A stretch of 64,000 nucleotides of DNA from Myxococcales bacterium (GCA_023248545.1 JAHFEF010000008.1:1-64000), one strand, 5' to 3'; counted from the first letter of the stretch, positions 1 to 8,421 are shown. Translations and numbers: made by a program. The notes: generated from the sequence alone by a model not told the origin.

Positions 1-516
1 ATAGTCATCATCAGCGAGGAGAGTGACATTTGGATCCGCGCCTTTCTCTATCAAAAACTTTAACAAATCGAGCTTATCCATAGCTACAGCGACTTGCGTA
101 AGCGCCCAGCCTGGAAACTCACGATCAGTTGCGGGGAAAGTAACGTTTGGATCAAACGTCGCGCCTTTCTCGATCAAGAACTTCAACAAATCGAGATCAA
201 CCCGAGCTGCAGCGACTTGGGCTAGGCTGAACCCAGGGTAATCGATGTTATTGTCTGGGAATTTGGCATTGACGTCTGCACCACGTTCAATGAGCGATTT
301 TACCATCGCTATTCTTTTTTCTGGTTCTATTTTTCTGTTGAGCAGCACATGATGAAGTGCTGTGTAGCCATTCTTATCAAACTGGTTGAGTTCTTCTTTG
401 ATGTCTGGAGCGTGGGGAATCCCAATATCGGCGTCCTGTCGCGGTGCCGCTGCTGGGCCTAAGGGGTTACCTGTTTCTGATTCTCTCGGTGGCAGTTGGT
501 CCAGGCGAACTCTCAT
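1..516 (-). CDS. Ankyrin-repeat protein, C-terminus beyond window
   Basis: An open frame of 172 codons runs off the left edge, so only the N-terminal part is present. After about 50 low-complexity residues come ankyrin-type units: a GYTALHH motif, LIERGADVNA, then two closely similar units each holding DLLKFLIEKGA followed by PN. The ATG at 516 is preceded by GGAGG about 11 nt upstream. No signal peptide is visible. Ankyrin repeats mediate protein-protein contact; partner and role cannot be read from the fragment. It lies last in a run of minus-strand genes, with 62 nt to the stop of the yggS-like gene. Confidence 0.8.
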   Translation of the reverse strand, partial: MRVRLDQLPPRESETGNPLGPAAAPRQDADIGIPHAPDIKEELNQFDKNGYTALHHVLLNRKIEPEKRIAMVKSLIERGADVNAKFPDNNIDYPGFSLAQVAAARVDLDLLKFLIEKGATFDPNVTFPATDREFPGWALTQVAVAMDKLDLLKFLIEKGADPNVTLLADDDY

Positions 517-578
517 ACAGTGCGGGCCTCCATACTTCTGGTCTTATTGTACGCAAATAAAATATAATTCGACAGGAA

Positions 579-1169
579 TTATGAATTAAATAGCGCACGC
601 CCTAACCGAATCCAAGTCGCACCATGAGCGATTGCTTCTTTGAAATCGTCGCTCATGCCCATGGAAAGCTCAGGGTAATCTGGGTGTTGCAGGGCCTGCA
701 TCTGAGAAAACCAATCGCTGGCTGGTTTGTCGGTATTGATCGGGAGTATGGCCATCAAGCCAATTAATTTGAGTTTGGGGATGCCTAAAATAGCTTGGGC
801 CAAACTGGGCACTTCGTTGGGTAAGACCCCGCCGCGGTGAGGTTCACTGCTGAGATTCACCTGAATAAATACAGGTAGCCGCATATGGGGGGTATGCTTG
901 GCCAATAATTGGGCGTGTTTTAAACTGGCGAGGCTGTGAACATAATCAGCTTGGGCAATCAGCTTGATTTTGTTGCTCTGAATCTGGCCAATAAAATGCC
1001 ATTTGATTTCTGGGCAATCTGTTTGGAGGGCTTTTTGTTTTTGGGCCAACTCGTCAGCATAGTTTTCACCAAAATCACGTTGGCCCTGCGCATACAAAGC
1101 CCGGATGGCTTCGAGCGATCGGCCTTTGGAGACGGCTAGAATTTTATAAGACAAGAATTTTCGCCCCAT
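579..1169 (-). CDS. yggS: YggS/PROSC-family PLP-binding protein, short N-terminus
   Basis: This family (YggS, PLPBP) binds pyridoxal 5'-phosphate and takes part in vitamin B6 and amino-acid homeostasis. The frame shows the PLP-lysine strand KILAVSK, then FGENYADEL, WHFIGQIQSNK, GLMAI and the phosphate-binding end LSMGMSDDFKEAIAHGAT. Family members usually have about 25-30 residues before the AVSK strand; here an ATG at 1169 leaves only about 10 and the upstream ATG at 1199 about 20. Both starts lie inside the vapC reading frame, so the first helix of the TIM barrel appears to be missing. The toxin-antitoxin pair may have displaced the original 5' end. The fold assignment is firm; full activity is uncertain. 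Confidence 0.85.
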   Translation of the reverse strand: MGRKFLSYKILAVSKGRSLEAIRALYAQGQRDFGENYADELAQKQKALQTDCPEIKWHFIGQIQSNKIKLIAQADYVHSLASLKHAQLLAKHTPHMRLPVFIQVNLSSEPHRGGVLPNEVPSLAQAILGIPKLKLIGLMAILPINTDKPASDWFSQMQALQHPDYPELSMGMSDDFKEAIAHGATWIRLGRALFNS

Positions 1170-1566
1170 GCAACGTCGCTGCTTCTGAAAGATGCGCATC
1201 TAAGGTGGCAATCGGGATGCGGTGGCGAATTGCCAACTCCAAATAAGTGGCGTCATAACTTGTTAATTTCAATTGCCGTGTGAGTGGCAATACGCGTTTA
1301 AAAATTTGCCCAGGCTCTGCCTGCTCTTGATGAATATTGAATCCGGCCAGAAGTTCCAGCAAATTGTCGCACTCTGGTTTTCCTAAACGCCCGCGTTGTT
1401 CTTGCCGGGCTAAGACATTGCTAACTTCAAGTTCCCATAGGGAAGGGACCAATGCCTCCCAATTCTGGTGGCTTGTAAACAACTTGTGAGCGTAGGTTGT
1501 GGCCTGACCCGGCAACAAGAAACTCATCGTTACTGAACAATCCAAAACAAACCGGAACATTAACAT
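1144..1566 (-). CDS. vapC: PIN-domain toxin, VapC-like
   Basis: This is a 140-residue PIN-domain protein, the family of Mg-dependent RNases that act as toxins. Acidic residues expected in the active site are visible: D9 (VLDCS), E47 (WELEVSN), D105 (SYDATYLELA) and D123 (TLDAHL). It overlaps the upstream antitoxin by 7 bp, typical of co-translated toxin-antitoxin pairs. Its last 26 nt overlap the start region of the yggS-like gene. ATG codons at 1566 and 1560 are both possible starts. The cognate RNA target cannot be predicted. Confidence 0.88.
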   Translation of the reverse strand: MLMFRFVLDCSVTMSFLLPGQATTYAHKLFTSHQNWEALVPSLWELEVSNVLARQEQRGRLGKPECDNLLELLAGFNIHQEQAEPGQIFKRVLPLTRQLKLTSYDATYLELAIRHRIPIATLDAHLSEAATLHGAKILVL

Positions 1567-1814
1567 CGACCCTCATCGATCATTTCACGCAGTGTCATTT
1601 CGGTCTCAACGCCATAGCGATCCGCAATTTTTTTCTTGAGTGCCTCCACTGCTGCAACGAGATCATACTCAGCGTGTGCTTTGGCCTTATTAACAGGTAC
1701 GAGCTGAGCAATGGGTTTTCCGCGGCGGGTAATCAAATACGAGGCACCATGGCCTACTTCCACGAGCAATTCCCCTAAATGTGTTTTGGCCTCGAATGCC
1801 CCAACTTCTCTCAT
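1560..1814 (-). CDS. Phd/YefM-type antitoxin
   Basis: This 84-residue protein begins with the classic Phd/YefM N-terminus (EVGAFEAKTHLGELLVEV ... ITRRGKPIAQLVP), a DNA-binding dimer module, followed by a charged C-terminal tail that would neutralise the toxin. It pairs with the PIN gene downstream by a 7-bp overlap. A 20-bp inverted repeat lies 8 nt upstream of the ATG and is a plausible autorepression site. A Phd-type antitoxin with a PIN toxin is a common arrangement. Confidence 0.88.
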   Translation of the reverse strand: MREVGAFEAKTHLGELLVEVGHGASYLITRRGKPIAQLVPVNKAKAHAEYDLVAAVEALKKKIADRYGVETEMTLREMIDEGRC

Positions 1815-1822
1815 AAATTACC

Positions 1823-1842
1823 AACCAGTCTACCAACTGGTT
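1823..1842. promoter_or_regulatory. Inverted repeat, probable antitoxin operator
   Basis: AACCAGT and ACTGGTT form 7-bp arms around a 6-nt centre, directly upstream of the Phd-type antitoxin start at 1814. Toxin-antitoxin operons of this family are normally autorepressed through such palindromes. The role is inferred from position and symmetry only. Confidence 0.55.
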
Positions 1843-1852
1843 TAATAATAAC

Positions 1853-2347
1853 CTATTTGGCCCACTCATGCAAGCAATTACAAGCTTTCTCAATCAAATC
1901 TGGCAATTGGCTCTCTTCCGGGCTTGAAAACGGTGACAACACATAGTCTGCAACCTGCGTTTTATGCTCTGGCTTTCCAATGCCCATACGGATTCGGGTA
2001 AAATCGGGGCCGATCACCCTGATAATATCCCGCAGCCCATTGTGGCCCGCATGCCCGCCCGATTTTTTGAGCCGAACAGTTCCAAACGGCAAGTCTAACT
2101 CATCGTGGATGACAATGAGATCTTCAGGCTTGATTTTGTGAAAGCTTAACGCAGCCAAGACAGAATCGCCCGAGCGATTCATAAAAGTTTGGGGCTTGAG
2201 ATAAATGAGGTCACCCGATTTGGACACCAGGCCCTGAAAGCCTTTGTGAAAATCGAGGCCCAGAGAATCCAAAACCCGGAAACCAATATTATGCCTAGTC
2301 CTGGCATATTGATCACCCGGGTTTCCAAGTCCGACGATCAGCTTCAT
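1853..2347 (-). CDS. pth: Peptidyl-tRNA hydrolase
   Basis: It releases peptides from peptidyl-tRNA that has dropped off the ribosome, recycling the tRNA. The catalytic signature is intact: N9 in GLGNPG, H19-N20 in TRHNIGF, the FMNRSG segment, D82 in IHDELDLPFG and N103 in GGHAGHNGL. At 164 residues it is somewhat shorter than the usual 185-195, with the C-terminal basic lid shortened. Its ATG overlaps the rplY stop by 4 bp, the widespread rplY-pth pairing, so the two are translationally coupled. Confidence 0.96.
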   Translation of the reverse strand: MKLIVGLGNPGDQYARTRHNIGFRVLDSLGLDFHKGFQGLVSKSGDLIYLKPQTFMNRSGDSVLAALSFHKIKPEDLIVIHDELDLPFGTVRLKKSGGHAGHNGLRDIIRVIGPDFTRIRMGIGKPEHKTQVADYVLSPFSSPEESQLPDLIEKACNCLHEWAK

Positions 2348-2991
2348 GCAGATTTAGCGGCTGCTGCTGGAGCTGGTGCGGCTGCTGCTGCGGCCACGGG
2401 GGCTGCTACGACAGGAACTTCTTCTTTTTCAGCGCGCGGAATCTTAATGGTTACGATCGGAGCACTAGGGTCGCCAGCCAGGGCAACACCTGCCGGCAGC
2501 TTGATCGCGCTGGCCGGGGTGGATCCGAATTCCAAGTCCGTGACATCGAGTTCAAGTTTAACAGGGATCTCAGCGGGGAGGACTTTCACACGAACCGTGT
2601 GGTGCACTTGCTCTAACTTGCCACCGGCAACGACCGATTTGCTCTTTCCAAACGTAGAAAAAGGTACTTCGGCTTCAACCGGGATATTGGGATCGATTTC
2701 AATAAAATCGATGTGCGTCAGATTGCGTCTCACCGGGTCAATCTGCAAATCTTTAACCATGACGGTTTTGGGGGCCTGGTTTTGAAGATTCAGGTGAATC
2801 ATGACGTTGCGTTTTAACGGTGAAAGCAGCATTTTGGTGGCTTCTTTCGGGTTAATGGCGACCGAGAGCGCTTGGCTGCCTCTGCCATAGACCACGCCGG
2901 GGACTTGGCCCGATTGACGCAAAACCCGCGCGGGGCCTTTGCCATGAGAATCACGTACGTTGCCGGAAAGTTCGTTAATAGGATTGGACAT
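2344..2991 (-). CDS. rplY: 50S ribosomal protein L25 / Ctc family
   Basis: This is the long, two-domain (TL5/Ctc) form of L25, which binds 5S rRNA. The N-terminal 5S-binding barrel covers about residues 1-95 (RVLRQSGQVPGVVYGRG) and the C-terminal beta domain about 96-185. The tail is a run of alanine and proline, common in this family. It is the first gene of the rplY-pth pair; the start at 2991 begins MSNPINEL. The upstream neighbour, a response regulator, ends 40 nt away, so read-through from lon or the sensor pair is possible. Confidence 0.95.
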   Translation of the reverse strand: MSNPINELSGNVRDSHGKGPARVLRQSGQVPGVVYGRGSQALSVAINPKEATKMLLSPLKRNVMIHLNLQNQAPKTVMVKDLQIDPVRRNLTHIDFIEIDPNIPVEAEVPFSTFGKSKSVVAGGKLEQVHHTVRVKVLPAEIPVKLELDVTDLEFGSTPASAIKLPAGVALAGDPSAPIVTIKIPRAEKEEVPVVAAPVAAAAAAPAPAAAAKSA

Positions 2992-3030
2992 GGGGCTCCA
3001 TATAACAGTTTTTCATCTAAAAACAAGAGT

Positions 3031-3696
3031 CTAAATCCCAATTAAACCCTGACGAAGGCCTTCTGTGACTGCTTCTACGCGGTTACCAACATCTAATTTT
3101 TGGTAGATATGCTCTAGATGGGTTCGGATCGTGGCTTTGGAGAGGCCCAGCACACTGGCGGCCTCATTGTTACTCAAACCCTTGGCGACTATTTGAAGGC
3201 ATTCGAGTTCTCGTTCGGTCAGGGAGCGGCGGTAAGATTCGCTTTGGGTCAGCGAAGTTTGAGAAGAGGGCTTAAAATGGGCTAAGAGTCTTCGAGCCAG
3301 GCTTGGCTGAATGACGCTACCGCCTTCACGGACTTCTTGAATGGCCTCGATGATCTTAGGACCTTCGATGCCTTTGAGCAAATAACCAGCGGCGCCTCGA
3401 CGTACAGATTCTAAGACTTGATCATCATCGTCGTAGACGGTGAGCATCAGTAACTCGATTTCAGGATATTTGACTTTGACATAGCGACAAAAATCCGTGC
3501 CGCTCATTTTAGGGAGCCCAATGTCGCACAAGATGACTTCTGGTAATTCTTCAAGTTGATCGAGCAAAATAATTGCTTCCTCGGCACTGAAGGCAGTTCC
3601 GGCCAATTGGGTTTTAGGAGAAGTTCCGATGAGTTTGCTCAGATTTCTGAGCATTGCGGGCTGGTCTTCCAAGATAAATACGCGAACGGGTTTCAT
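3031..3696 (-). CDS. NarL/FixJ-type response regulator
   Basis: A receiver domain (residues about 1-125; acidic pocket E10-D11, phospho-acceptor D58 in LCDIGLP, switch T in LMLTVYDD, K in YLLKG) is joined to a LuxR-type helix-turn-helix (about 155-215, LTERELECLQIVAKGLSNNEAASVLGL split over the recognition helix). It should be phosphorylated by the kinase encoded just upstream, with which it overlaps by 4 bp. Target genes are unknown; rplY, pth and lon are the nearest. Confidence 0.93.
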   Translation of the reverse strand: MKPVRVFILEDQPAMLRNLSKLIGTSPKTQLAGTAFSAEEAIILLDQLEELPEVILCDIGLPKMSGTDFCRYVKVKYPEIELLMLTVYDDDDQVLESVRRGAAGYLLKGIEGPKIIEAIQEVREGGSVIQPSLARRLLAHFKPSSQTSLTQSESYRRSLTERELECLQIVAKGLSNNEAASVLGLSKATIRTHLEHIYQKLDVGNRVEAVTEGLRQGLIGI

Positions 3697-4772
3697 AGTG
3701 ACGCTCCAATTTCGATTTGGGTACCCAAATTGGACCGCGAGTGCATTTCAAAAGTGCCTTCCATTTGTCGTACCCTTTCTTCGATGTTGCGGATCCCATA
3801 ATGATTCCGTGGAATATCTTGCGGATCAAATCCAACGCCGTTGTCTCTTATATGCAGCAAGAACTGATTTTGTTCCAACGAAGCTTCGATTTCGACTTGG
3901 GAGGCTTCTGCGTGTTTTGCAATATTGGTTAAACTTTCTTGAAGAATGCGCAGGATCGATAAGGCTTTTCGATCAGGTATGTTAGAAATATCCGAGCTGA
4001 GCTTTAAGTCGGTCCGAATAAAATGACGCTTGGAAAAAAGATCGACACAGCTCTTAATTTGATGCTTGAGGTTGAGTTCGTCGCGTAGGAGCGAGATCGC
4101 ATAGCGGGTTTCCTGGAGTGCTTCTTTGGCCAAGTCTCTAATTTCCAAGCACCCTGCATGTTCAGCCTGCATGATCAAAGCCGATAATATAGATCCAACG
4201 CCATCGTGAATATCTCGAGAAATTCGATGCCTTTCTTCAATGACAGCCTGTTTTTTGAGTGCTTGTTCTAGTTTCCAGATTTGATAGCTGGTGCTTTCTT
4301 CTTCGCCTAAAATTTTATTGGTCAGATAAATCGAACAAGCGTTGAGCAAGCTATACAAAGCCAGGATTTTAATCGGAACTTCCGGATCTAGACTGGTTAG
4401 AACTGGCAAGAGCATGAGAGGAGGCAAAATCACAAACGGTTTGTGAAAGAGCAGGGCAAACAACAGCGTCATGGCGGGCAGAGTGCCAATCAGTGGACTG
4501 TGAAAATAGCCGGTTTGTGAAATCGCATAGGCCTGCCAAGCGAGGTCCAGATTCAGTGTTAAAAAGACCCATAGTCGACCCCAGGTAGATTGCGTTGCTG
4601 CCCAATACGACGACGCAATTCCAATCAGAACACACGTCGCCCAAATCGGCTCAAAAATAAAAAACTGCGCAATGGCAAGCAAACACAGGCGTAAGAGGAT
4701 CAGCGCCCGAGTTCGAGTGATAAAGCGCTGCTGGATGCGTTCAAGTTCGCAGGATTCAATAATTTCACTCAC
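3693..4772 (-). CDS. NarX/DesK-type membrane sensor histidine kinase
   Basis: The first ~155 residues carry about five or six hydrophobic segments with no sizeable periplasmic loop, suggesting sensing in or at the membrane. A HisKA_3 dimerisation helix follows, with phospho-acceptor H189 in SRDIHDGVGS, then an HATPase_c domain (N box ESLTNIAKHA, G1 box RDNGVGFDP, G2 box GIRNIEERV). GTG at 4772 is the apparent start. The stop overlaps the response regulator start by 4 bp, so the two form a cognate pair. The stimulus is unknown. The gene lies 44 nt downstream of lon. Confidence 0.92.
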   Translation of the reverse strand: MSEIIESCELERIQQRFITRTRALILLRLCLLAIAQFFIFEPIWATCVLIGIASSYWAATQSTWGRLWVFLTLNLDLAWQAYAISQTGYFHSPLIGTLPAMTLLFALLFHKPFVILPPLMLLPVLTSLDPEVPIKILALYSLLNACSIYLTNKILGEEESTSYQIWKLEQALKKQAVIEERHRISRDIHDGVGSILSALIMQAEHAGCLEIRDLAKEALQETRYAISLLRDELNLKHQIKSCVDLFSKRHFIRTDLKLSSDISNIPDRKALSILRILQESLTNIAKHAEASQVEIEASLEQNQFLLHIRDNGVGFDPQDIPRNHYGIRNIEERVRQMEGTFEMHSRSNLGTQIEIGASL

Positions 4773-4816
4773 CCCCGGTGAACGGCACTGAGGGTGTGTT
4801 TAATCCTATGAGCCTG

Positions 4817-7234
4817 CTAAGCTTCCGGCTGTGTTCTCTTCTGTTCTTTAGGTTCCTTGGGTTCTTTCGGCTCTTTGATCAACGCAAATCCCAAAACATC
4901 TTCGACTTTCTTGGCAAAAATAAACCTAATATCCGATTTGACATTGGGGGGGATGTCAACCAAATCTTTTTCGTTACGGGCCGGCATAATAATATTTTTG
5001 ATGCCAGCTCGATGAGCTGCTAGCACTTTTTCTTTGATACCACCCACGGGTAAAACCAGGCCTCGGAGCGTTACTTCGCCGGTCATGGCCGTGTCGGAGC
5101 GGGTGCGTTTATTGGTCAGCAATGAGATCAACGCCGTGATGATCGTGACACCTGCCGACGGGCCATCTTTTGGGATTGCTCCAGCGGGGAAGTGCACGTG
5201 GACATCGGTCTTTTCCAAAAAGTGTTCGTCAATTTTGCCGGCCAGGCCAAAATCCATGGCATGGCTTCGAATCCAACTCAAGGCTGTTTGAGCTGATTCT
5301 TTCATGACGTCGCCCAGCTGGCCTGTCAGAATCAAAGACCCTTTGCCGCCCATGCGCGTGGCTTCTATGAAGAGCAAATCGCCGCCTGCGGCTGTCCAGG
5401 CAAGGCCTGTTGACACACCGGGAACAGAAGTTCTTTCGGCGCTTTCGTTGTAGAATTTCTCAGGCCCCAAGATTTTTTCAAGTTTATCGAGCGTGATAAT
5501 TTGTTTGGGGACATCTTTGTTGCCCACGATGTCAACGGCCACCGAACGACAAACAGCAGCGATTTCGCGCTCCAGATTTCGAACACCTGCTTCACGCGTA
5601 TAACTCGTCGCGATTTGCAAAATGGTTTTTTCAGGCAGTTCAATTTGGCTGGCGGTGATGCCATGCTCGAGCATTTGTTTGGGAATTAAATGTGTGGTGG
5701 CGATCGCCAACTTTTCTTCAAACGTATAACCCGGTAACTCGATCACCTCCATGCGGTCTCGAAGTGCATGGGGAATGGTTTCACCCTGGTTCGCTGTCGC
5801 AATAAATAAGACTTTTGAGAGATCAAATGGAACGTCCAAGTAGTGGTCACTAAACGTGTTGTTTTGTTCTGGGTCCAAGACTTCCAGTAAAGCAGAGGCC
5901 GGATCGCCCCTGAAATCATGCCCCAATTTGTCTATTTCATCGAGTAAAAACACGGGATTGCTGGTGCCAGCACGTTTCATGCCCTGGACAATGCGGCCGG
6001 GCAGGGCACCGATATAAGTTCTACGGTGGCCTCTGATTTCAGCCTCATCGCGAACACCGCCCAGGGAGATCCGGTGAAACTTACGTCCCAAGGCACTCGC
6101 AATCGAACGCCCTAACGAAGTTTTACCGACGCCTGGGGGGCCCAGAAAGCACAAGATAGGTCCTTTCATGTCGGCTTTGAGTTTTCTGACGGCTAAGTAT
6201 TCGATGATGCGCTTTTTGATTTTATCTAAACCATAGTGATCGGCATCCAAAGTTTTGCGCGCGTTTTCTAAGTCAAGATTATCCTTGCTGCTTTTTTTCC
6301 AAGGCAGTTCAGCGAGCCAATCCAAATAAGTTCTGGCGACAGTGTACTCGGCTTGGCTGGGTTGCATGTTGCGCATGCGTTTGAGTTCGCGCTTGGCAGC
6401 TTTATCGGCTTCTTCAGAGAGCTCAGCGGCTTTGAGGCGCTTTTCTAAGTCATCAAGGCCGTTTTCATCATCTTCTTTATCACCCAGTTCTTCTTTAATG
6501 GCTTTGAGCTGTTGGCGTAAATAATACTCACGCTGGGTTTTGCTCATCTCGCCTTTGACTTGTGAATTAATTTTATTCGAAAGCTTCAACACTTCGAACT
6601 GGCGATTCAAGAGCTCCAGGACTTTGATTAAGCGCTTTTTGAGCAAGATAGATTCTAAAACATCTTGTTTTTCTTCGATTGTGGCATCTATGTTGGCTGT
6701 GATTAAGTCAGCCAGATGGCCTGGGGCCGTGATAGAGTCGAGCAATTGTTTGGCCATGACCGGGATTTCAGGCAACAGGTCTATGACTTCACGGGCTGTG
6801 TTGCGCAGGTTGAGCGATAGAGCTTCGACTTCGACATCATTGGTGCCTTCATCTACAAGAGGGGTGATGCGTGCTGTGAAAAACGGGTCTTTTTGTGTGT
6901 ATTCATCCACGCGAAAACGAGAAATCCCTTCGACGACAATATTAAAACCATCTTTGCCGGTTCGAGCGAGCTTGATAATTCGTGCCACCGTGCCAATCTG
7001 ATACAGATCTTCGGCGTTCGGGTCGTCTATCTCAGGCGCTTTTTGTGTGACGATTCCCAAAAAACTTTTTTCTTGTGTGGCTTCTTCTATGAGTCGGATG
7101 GTCTTATTGCGTCCAATGGTCAGAGGCATCACAGCCCCAGGGAAAAAAACGCTGTTTCGAAGTGGCAGAATCGGCAACTCCGATGGGAGCGGCAGAATTC
7201 TGGGGGCATCAGGGGCTGCTTTTTGAGATGTCAT
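4817..7234 (-). CDS. lon: ATP-dependent Lon protease
   Basis: Lon degrades misfolded and regulatory proteins in the cytoplasm. At 805 residues it has the normal order: N-terminal LON substrate domain (ILPLRNSVFFPGAVMPL), coiled linker, AAA+ module with Walker A GPPGVGKTSLG and Walker B FLLDEIDKLG, and the S16 protease domain with catalytic Ser near 690 (KDGPSAGVT) and Lys near 735 (KEKVLAAHRAG). The C-terminus carries a short EPK repeat tail not typical of the family. A good -10 box sits only 8 nt before the ATG and no Shine-Dalgarno is seen, so the mRNA may be nearly leaderless. A sensor kinase/regulator pair follows on the same strand. Confidence 0.97.
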   Translation of the reverse strand: MTSQKAAPDAPRILPLPSELPILPLRNSVFFPGAVMPLTIGRNKTIRLIEEATQEKSFLGIVTQKAPEIDDPNAEDLYQIGTVARIIKLARTGKDGFNIVVEGISRFRVDEYTQKDPFFTARITPLVDEGTNDVEVEALSLNLRNTAREVIDLLPEIPVMAKQLLDSITAPGHLADLITANIDATIEEKQDVLESILLKKRLIKVLELLNRQFEVLKLSNKINSQVKGEMSKTQREYYLRQQLKAIKEELGDKEDDENGLDDLEKRLKAAELSEEADKAAKRELKRMRNMQPSQAEYTVARTYLDWLAELPWKKSSKDNLDLENARKTLDADHYGLDKIKKRIIEYLAVRKLKADMKGPILCFLGPPGVGKTSLGRSIASALGRKFHRISLGGVRDEAEIRGHRRTYIGALPGRIVQGMKRAGTSNPVFLLDEIDKLGHDFRGDPASALLEVLDPEQNNTFSDHYLDVPFDLSKVLFIATANQGETIPHALRDRMEVIELPGYTFEEKLAIATTHLIPKQMLEHGITASQIELPEKTILQIATSYTREAGVRNLEREIAAVCRSVAVDIVGNKDVPKQIITLDKLEKILGPEKFYNESAERTSVPGVSTGLAWTAAGGDLLFIEATRMGGKGSLILTGQLGDVMKESAQTALSWIRSHAMDFGLAGKIDEHFLEKTDVHVHFPAGAIPKDGPSAGVTIITALISLLTNKRTRSDTAMTGEVTLRGLVLPVGGIKEKVLAAHRAGIKNIIMPARNEKDLVDIPPNVKSDIRFIFAKKVEDVLGFALIKEPKEPKEPKEQKRTQPEA

Positions 7235-7242
7235 GTCGTCAG

Positions 7243-7270
7243 ATTATAATGCCCAACGAGAATAAGGCAA
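7243..7270 (-). promoter_or_regulatory. lon promoter
   Basis: Reading on the minus strand, TTGCCT (7270-7265) is followed after 16 nt by a perfect TATAAT (7248-7243). Only 8 nt separate the -10 box from the lon ATG, placing the expected transcription start within one to three bases of the start codon. No heat-shock sigma-32 pattern was recognised. Confidence 0.6.
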
Positions 7271-7283
7271 GCTGAAGAATCGT

Positions 7284-7931
7284 TTGATTTGGGTGAGGTG
7301 GAACAAAGCAACGATTGCGCTATCTGTAGAGTCACCGGAACTCGAAGAGCCCCTGGTCGCTGCGATGGCCGTTTGGAACAGCATTGACTGCGGAAAGCTG
7401 AAATTGGTGTTAGACCCCTCTAGTCCTAATAAAATTATTTTGCGTCCACACGGCACCTGGAGGTTTGAGCCCAGGGTGTTGGCTATGACCACATTGGATT
7501 ATTCAAAACAGACAGCAGTTTTGTCGAGGGTTCAAGTCGAGGTTAACCAAACCAAGCAATACTGGAGTTATATCGACTATAAAAATGTTCTGGTGCATGA
7601 GTTGGGGCATGTATTAGGCCTCGAGCATTCGGAGCGATTTGACTCGGTGATGCACCCGATGGGTCAGTTGGGTGATTACGAACGTGAGCTCACGGCCGAA
7701 GATAAAAGTAAATTCTGTGAATTAAAGCCTGTTGCACAGGAAGTCCAAGTTCCAGAGTCTCAAACAGGCTGTTCTCAGGCTGGATTTTTCCCGGATATGA
7801 GTCTGTTTGGGTTACTGCTGATTGTATTGCTATCTAGGCAGCTGAATCTGCTGCACTGCGCGCAGACACTCATCGATATGTTTGTGTACTTGAAGCTGCG
7901 ACGAGAAAGCATGCCGGATCACTCCCTGTGA
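7284..7931 (+). CDS. Matrixin-type zinc metalloprotease, N-terminus unusual
   Basis: The zinc-binding helix HELGHVLGLEH and a following Met-turn (SVMHPMG) identify a metzincin of the matrixin (M10A-like) type, an extracellular peptidase family. The frame is closed by a stop at 7263, and only TTG (7284), CTG (7272) or GTG (7293) can start it. No signal peptide fits before the first beta strand (ATIALSVES). The C-terminus has a Gly-Cys followed by a hydrophobic stretch (SLFGLLLIVLL) resembling a sorting tail, then about 30 further residues that overlap the convergent bcp gene by 102 nt. The 5' end may be lost or the protein may lack normal export. Confidence 0.8.
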   Translation: MIWVRWNKATIALSVESPELEEPLVAAMAVWNSIDCGKLKLVLDPSSPNKIILRPHGTWRFEPRVLAMTTLDYSKQTAVLSRVQVEVNQTKQYWSYIDYKNVLVHELGHVLGLEHSERFDSVMHPMGQLGDYERELTAEDKSKFCELKPVAQEVQVPESQTGCSQAGFFPDMSLFGLLLIVLLSRQLNLLHCAQTLIDMFVYLKLRRESMPDHSL

Positions 7932-8291
7932 GTCAATCACAAAAGAAACGCGATCTTTCAGAAATCCAAATCGACGCTTAAGGCCGTAGTTTTTAGCCAC
8001 TTCACCCGTTGTGTCACATAAAAGCGGGTATGGGAGTTGATGCTTGGTTTTAAAAGCACTGTGTGATTGTTCTGAGTCACTGCTAATGCCAATTACCTGG
8101 GCATTATGAGTCGTAAAGCCTAGGTAGTTGTCCCTAAAAGAACAAGCCTGGGCAGTGCACCCAGGTGTTTCATCTTGCGGATAAAAAAATAAAACGACGT
8201 TTTTTTGGCCTAAGAACGATTTGAGATCGACCAGGCGCCCATCTTGATCTTTCAAACTAAACAGCGGTGCTTGTGTATTTGGCATCAACAT
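7830..8291 (-). CDS. bcp: Thiol peroxidase, BCP/PrxQ peroxiredoxin
   Basis: BCP reduces H2O2 and organic peroxides using thioredoxin. The peroxidatic cysteine motif is visible as DETPGCTAQACSFRD, with the second Cys five residues on as in resolving-Cys BCPs. The preceding YPQD and the later strand GVIRHAF also fit. The reading frame is open to 8327, but the family begins with a short MPNTQAP-like strand, so ATG at 8291 or 8285 is preferred. The gene is convergent with the matrixin and overlaps its 3' end. Confidence 0.93.
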   Translation of the reverse strand: MLMPNTQAPLFSLKDQDGRLVDLKSFLGQKNVVLFFYPQDETPGCTAQACSFRDNYLGFTTHNAQVIGISSDSEQSHSAFKTKHQLPYPLLCDTTGEVAKNYGLKRRFGFLKDRVSFVIDSQGVIRHAFSSQLQVHKHIDECLRAVQQIQLPR

Positions 8292-8421
8292 GAAAAGAAC
8301 TTTCCCAGGACATGCGATGGGCGTCAAGTGCGTTTTTAGCCCATAATGAAGATTATGTTAACTGTCTGGAGAAGTGGGTTTGATTTTGGGTGTTGATATC
8401 GTTATGTTATACAGGAAGTCT

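Noticed and set aside
2189-2785. 198-residue plus-strand ORF opposite rplY
   Set aside because: Antisense shadow of the Ala/Val-rich L25 gene.
5034-5291. Plus-strand ORFs opposite lon
   Set aside because: Shadows of the conserved Lon protease domain on the other strand.
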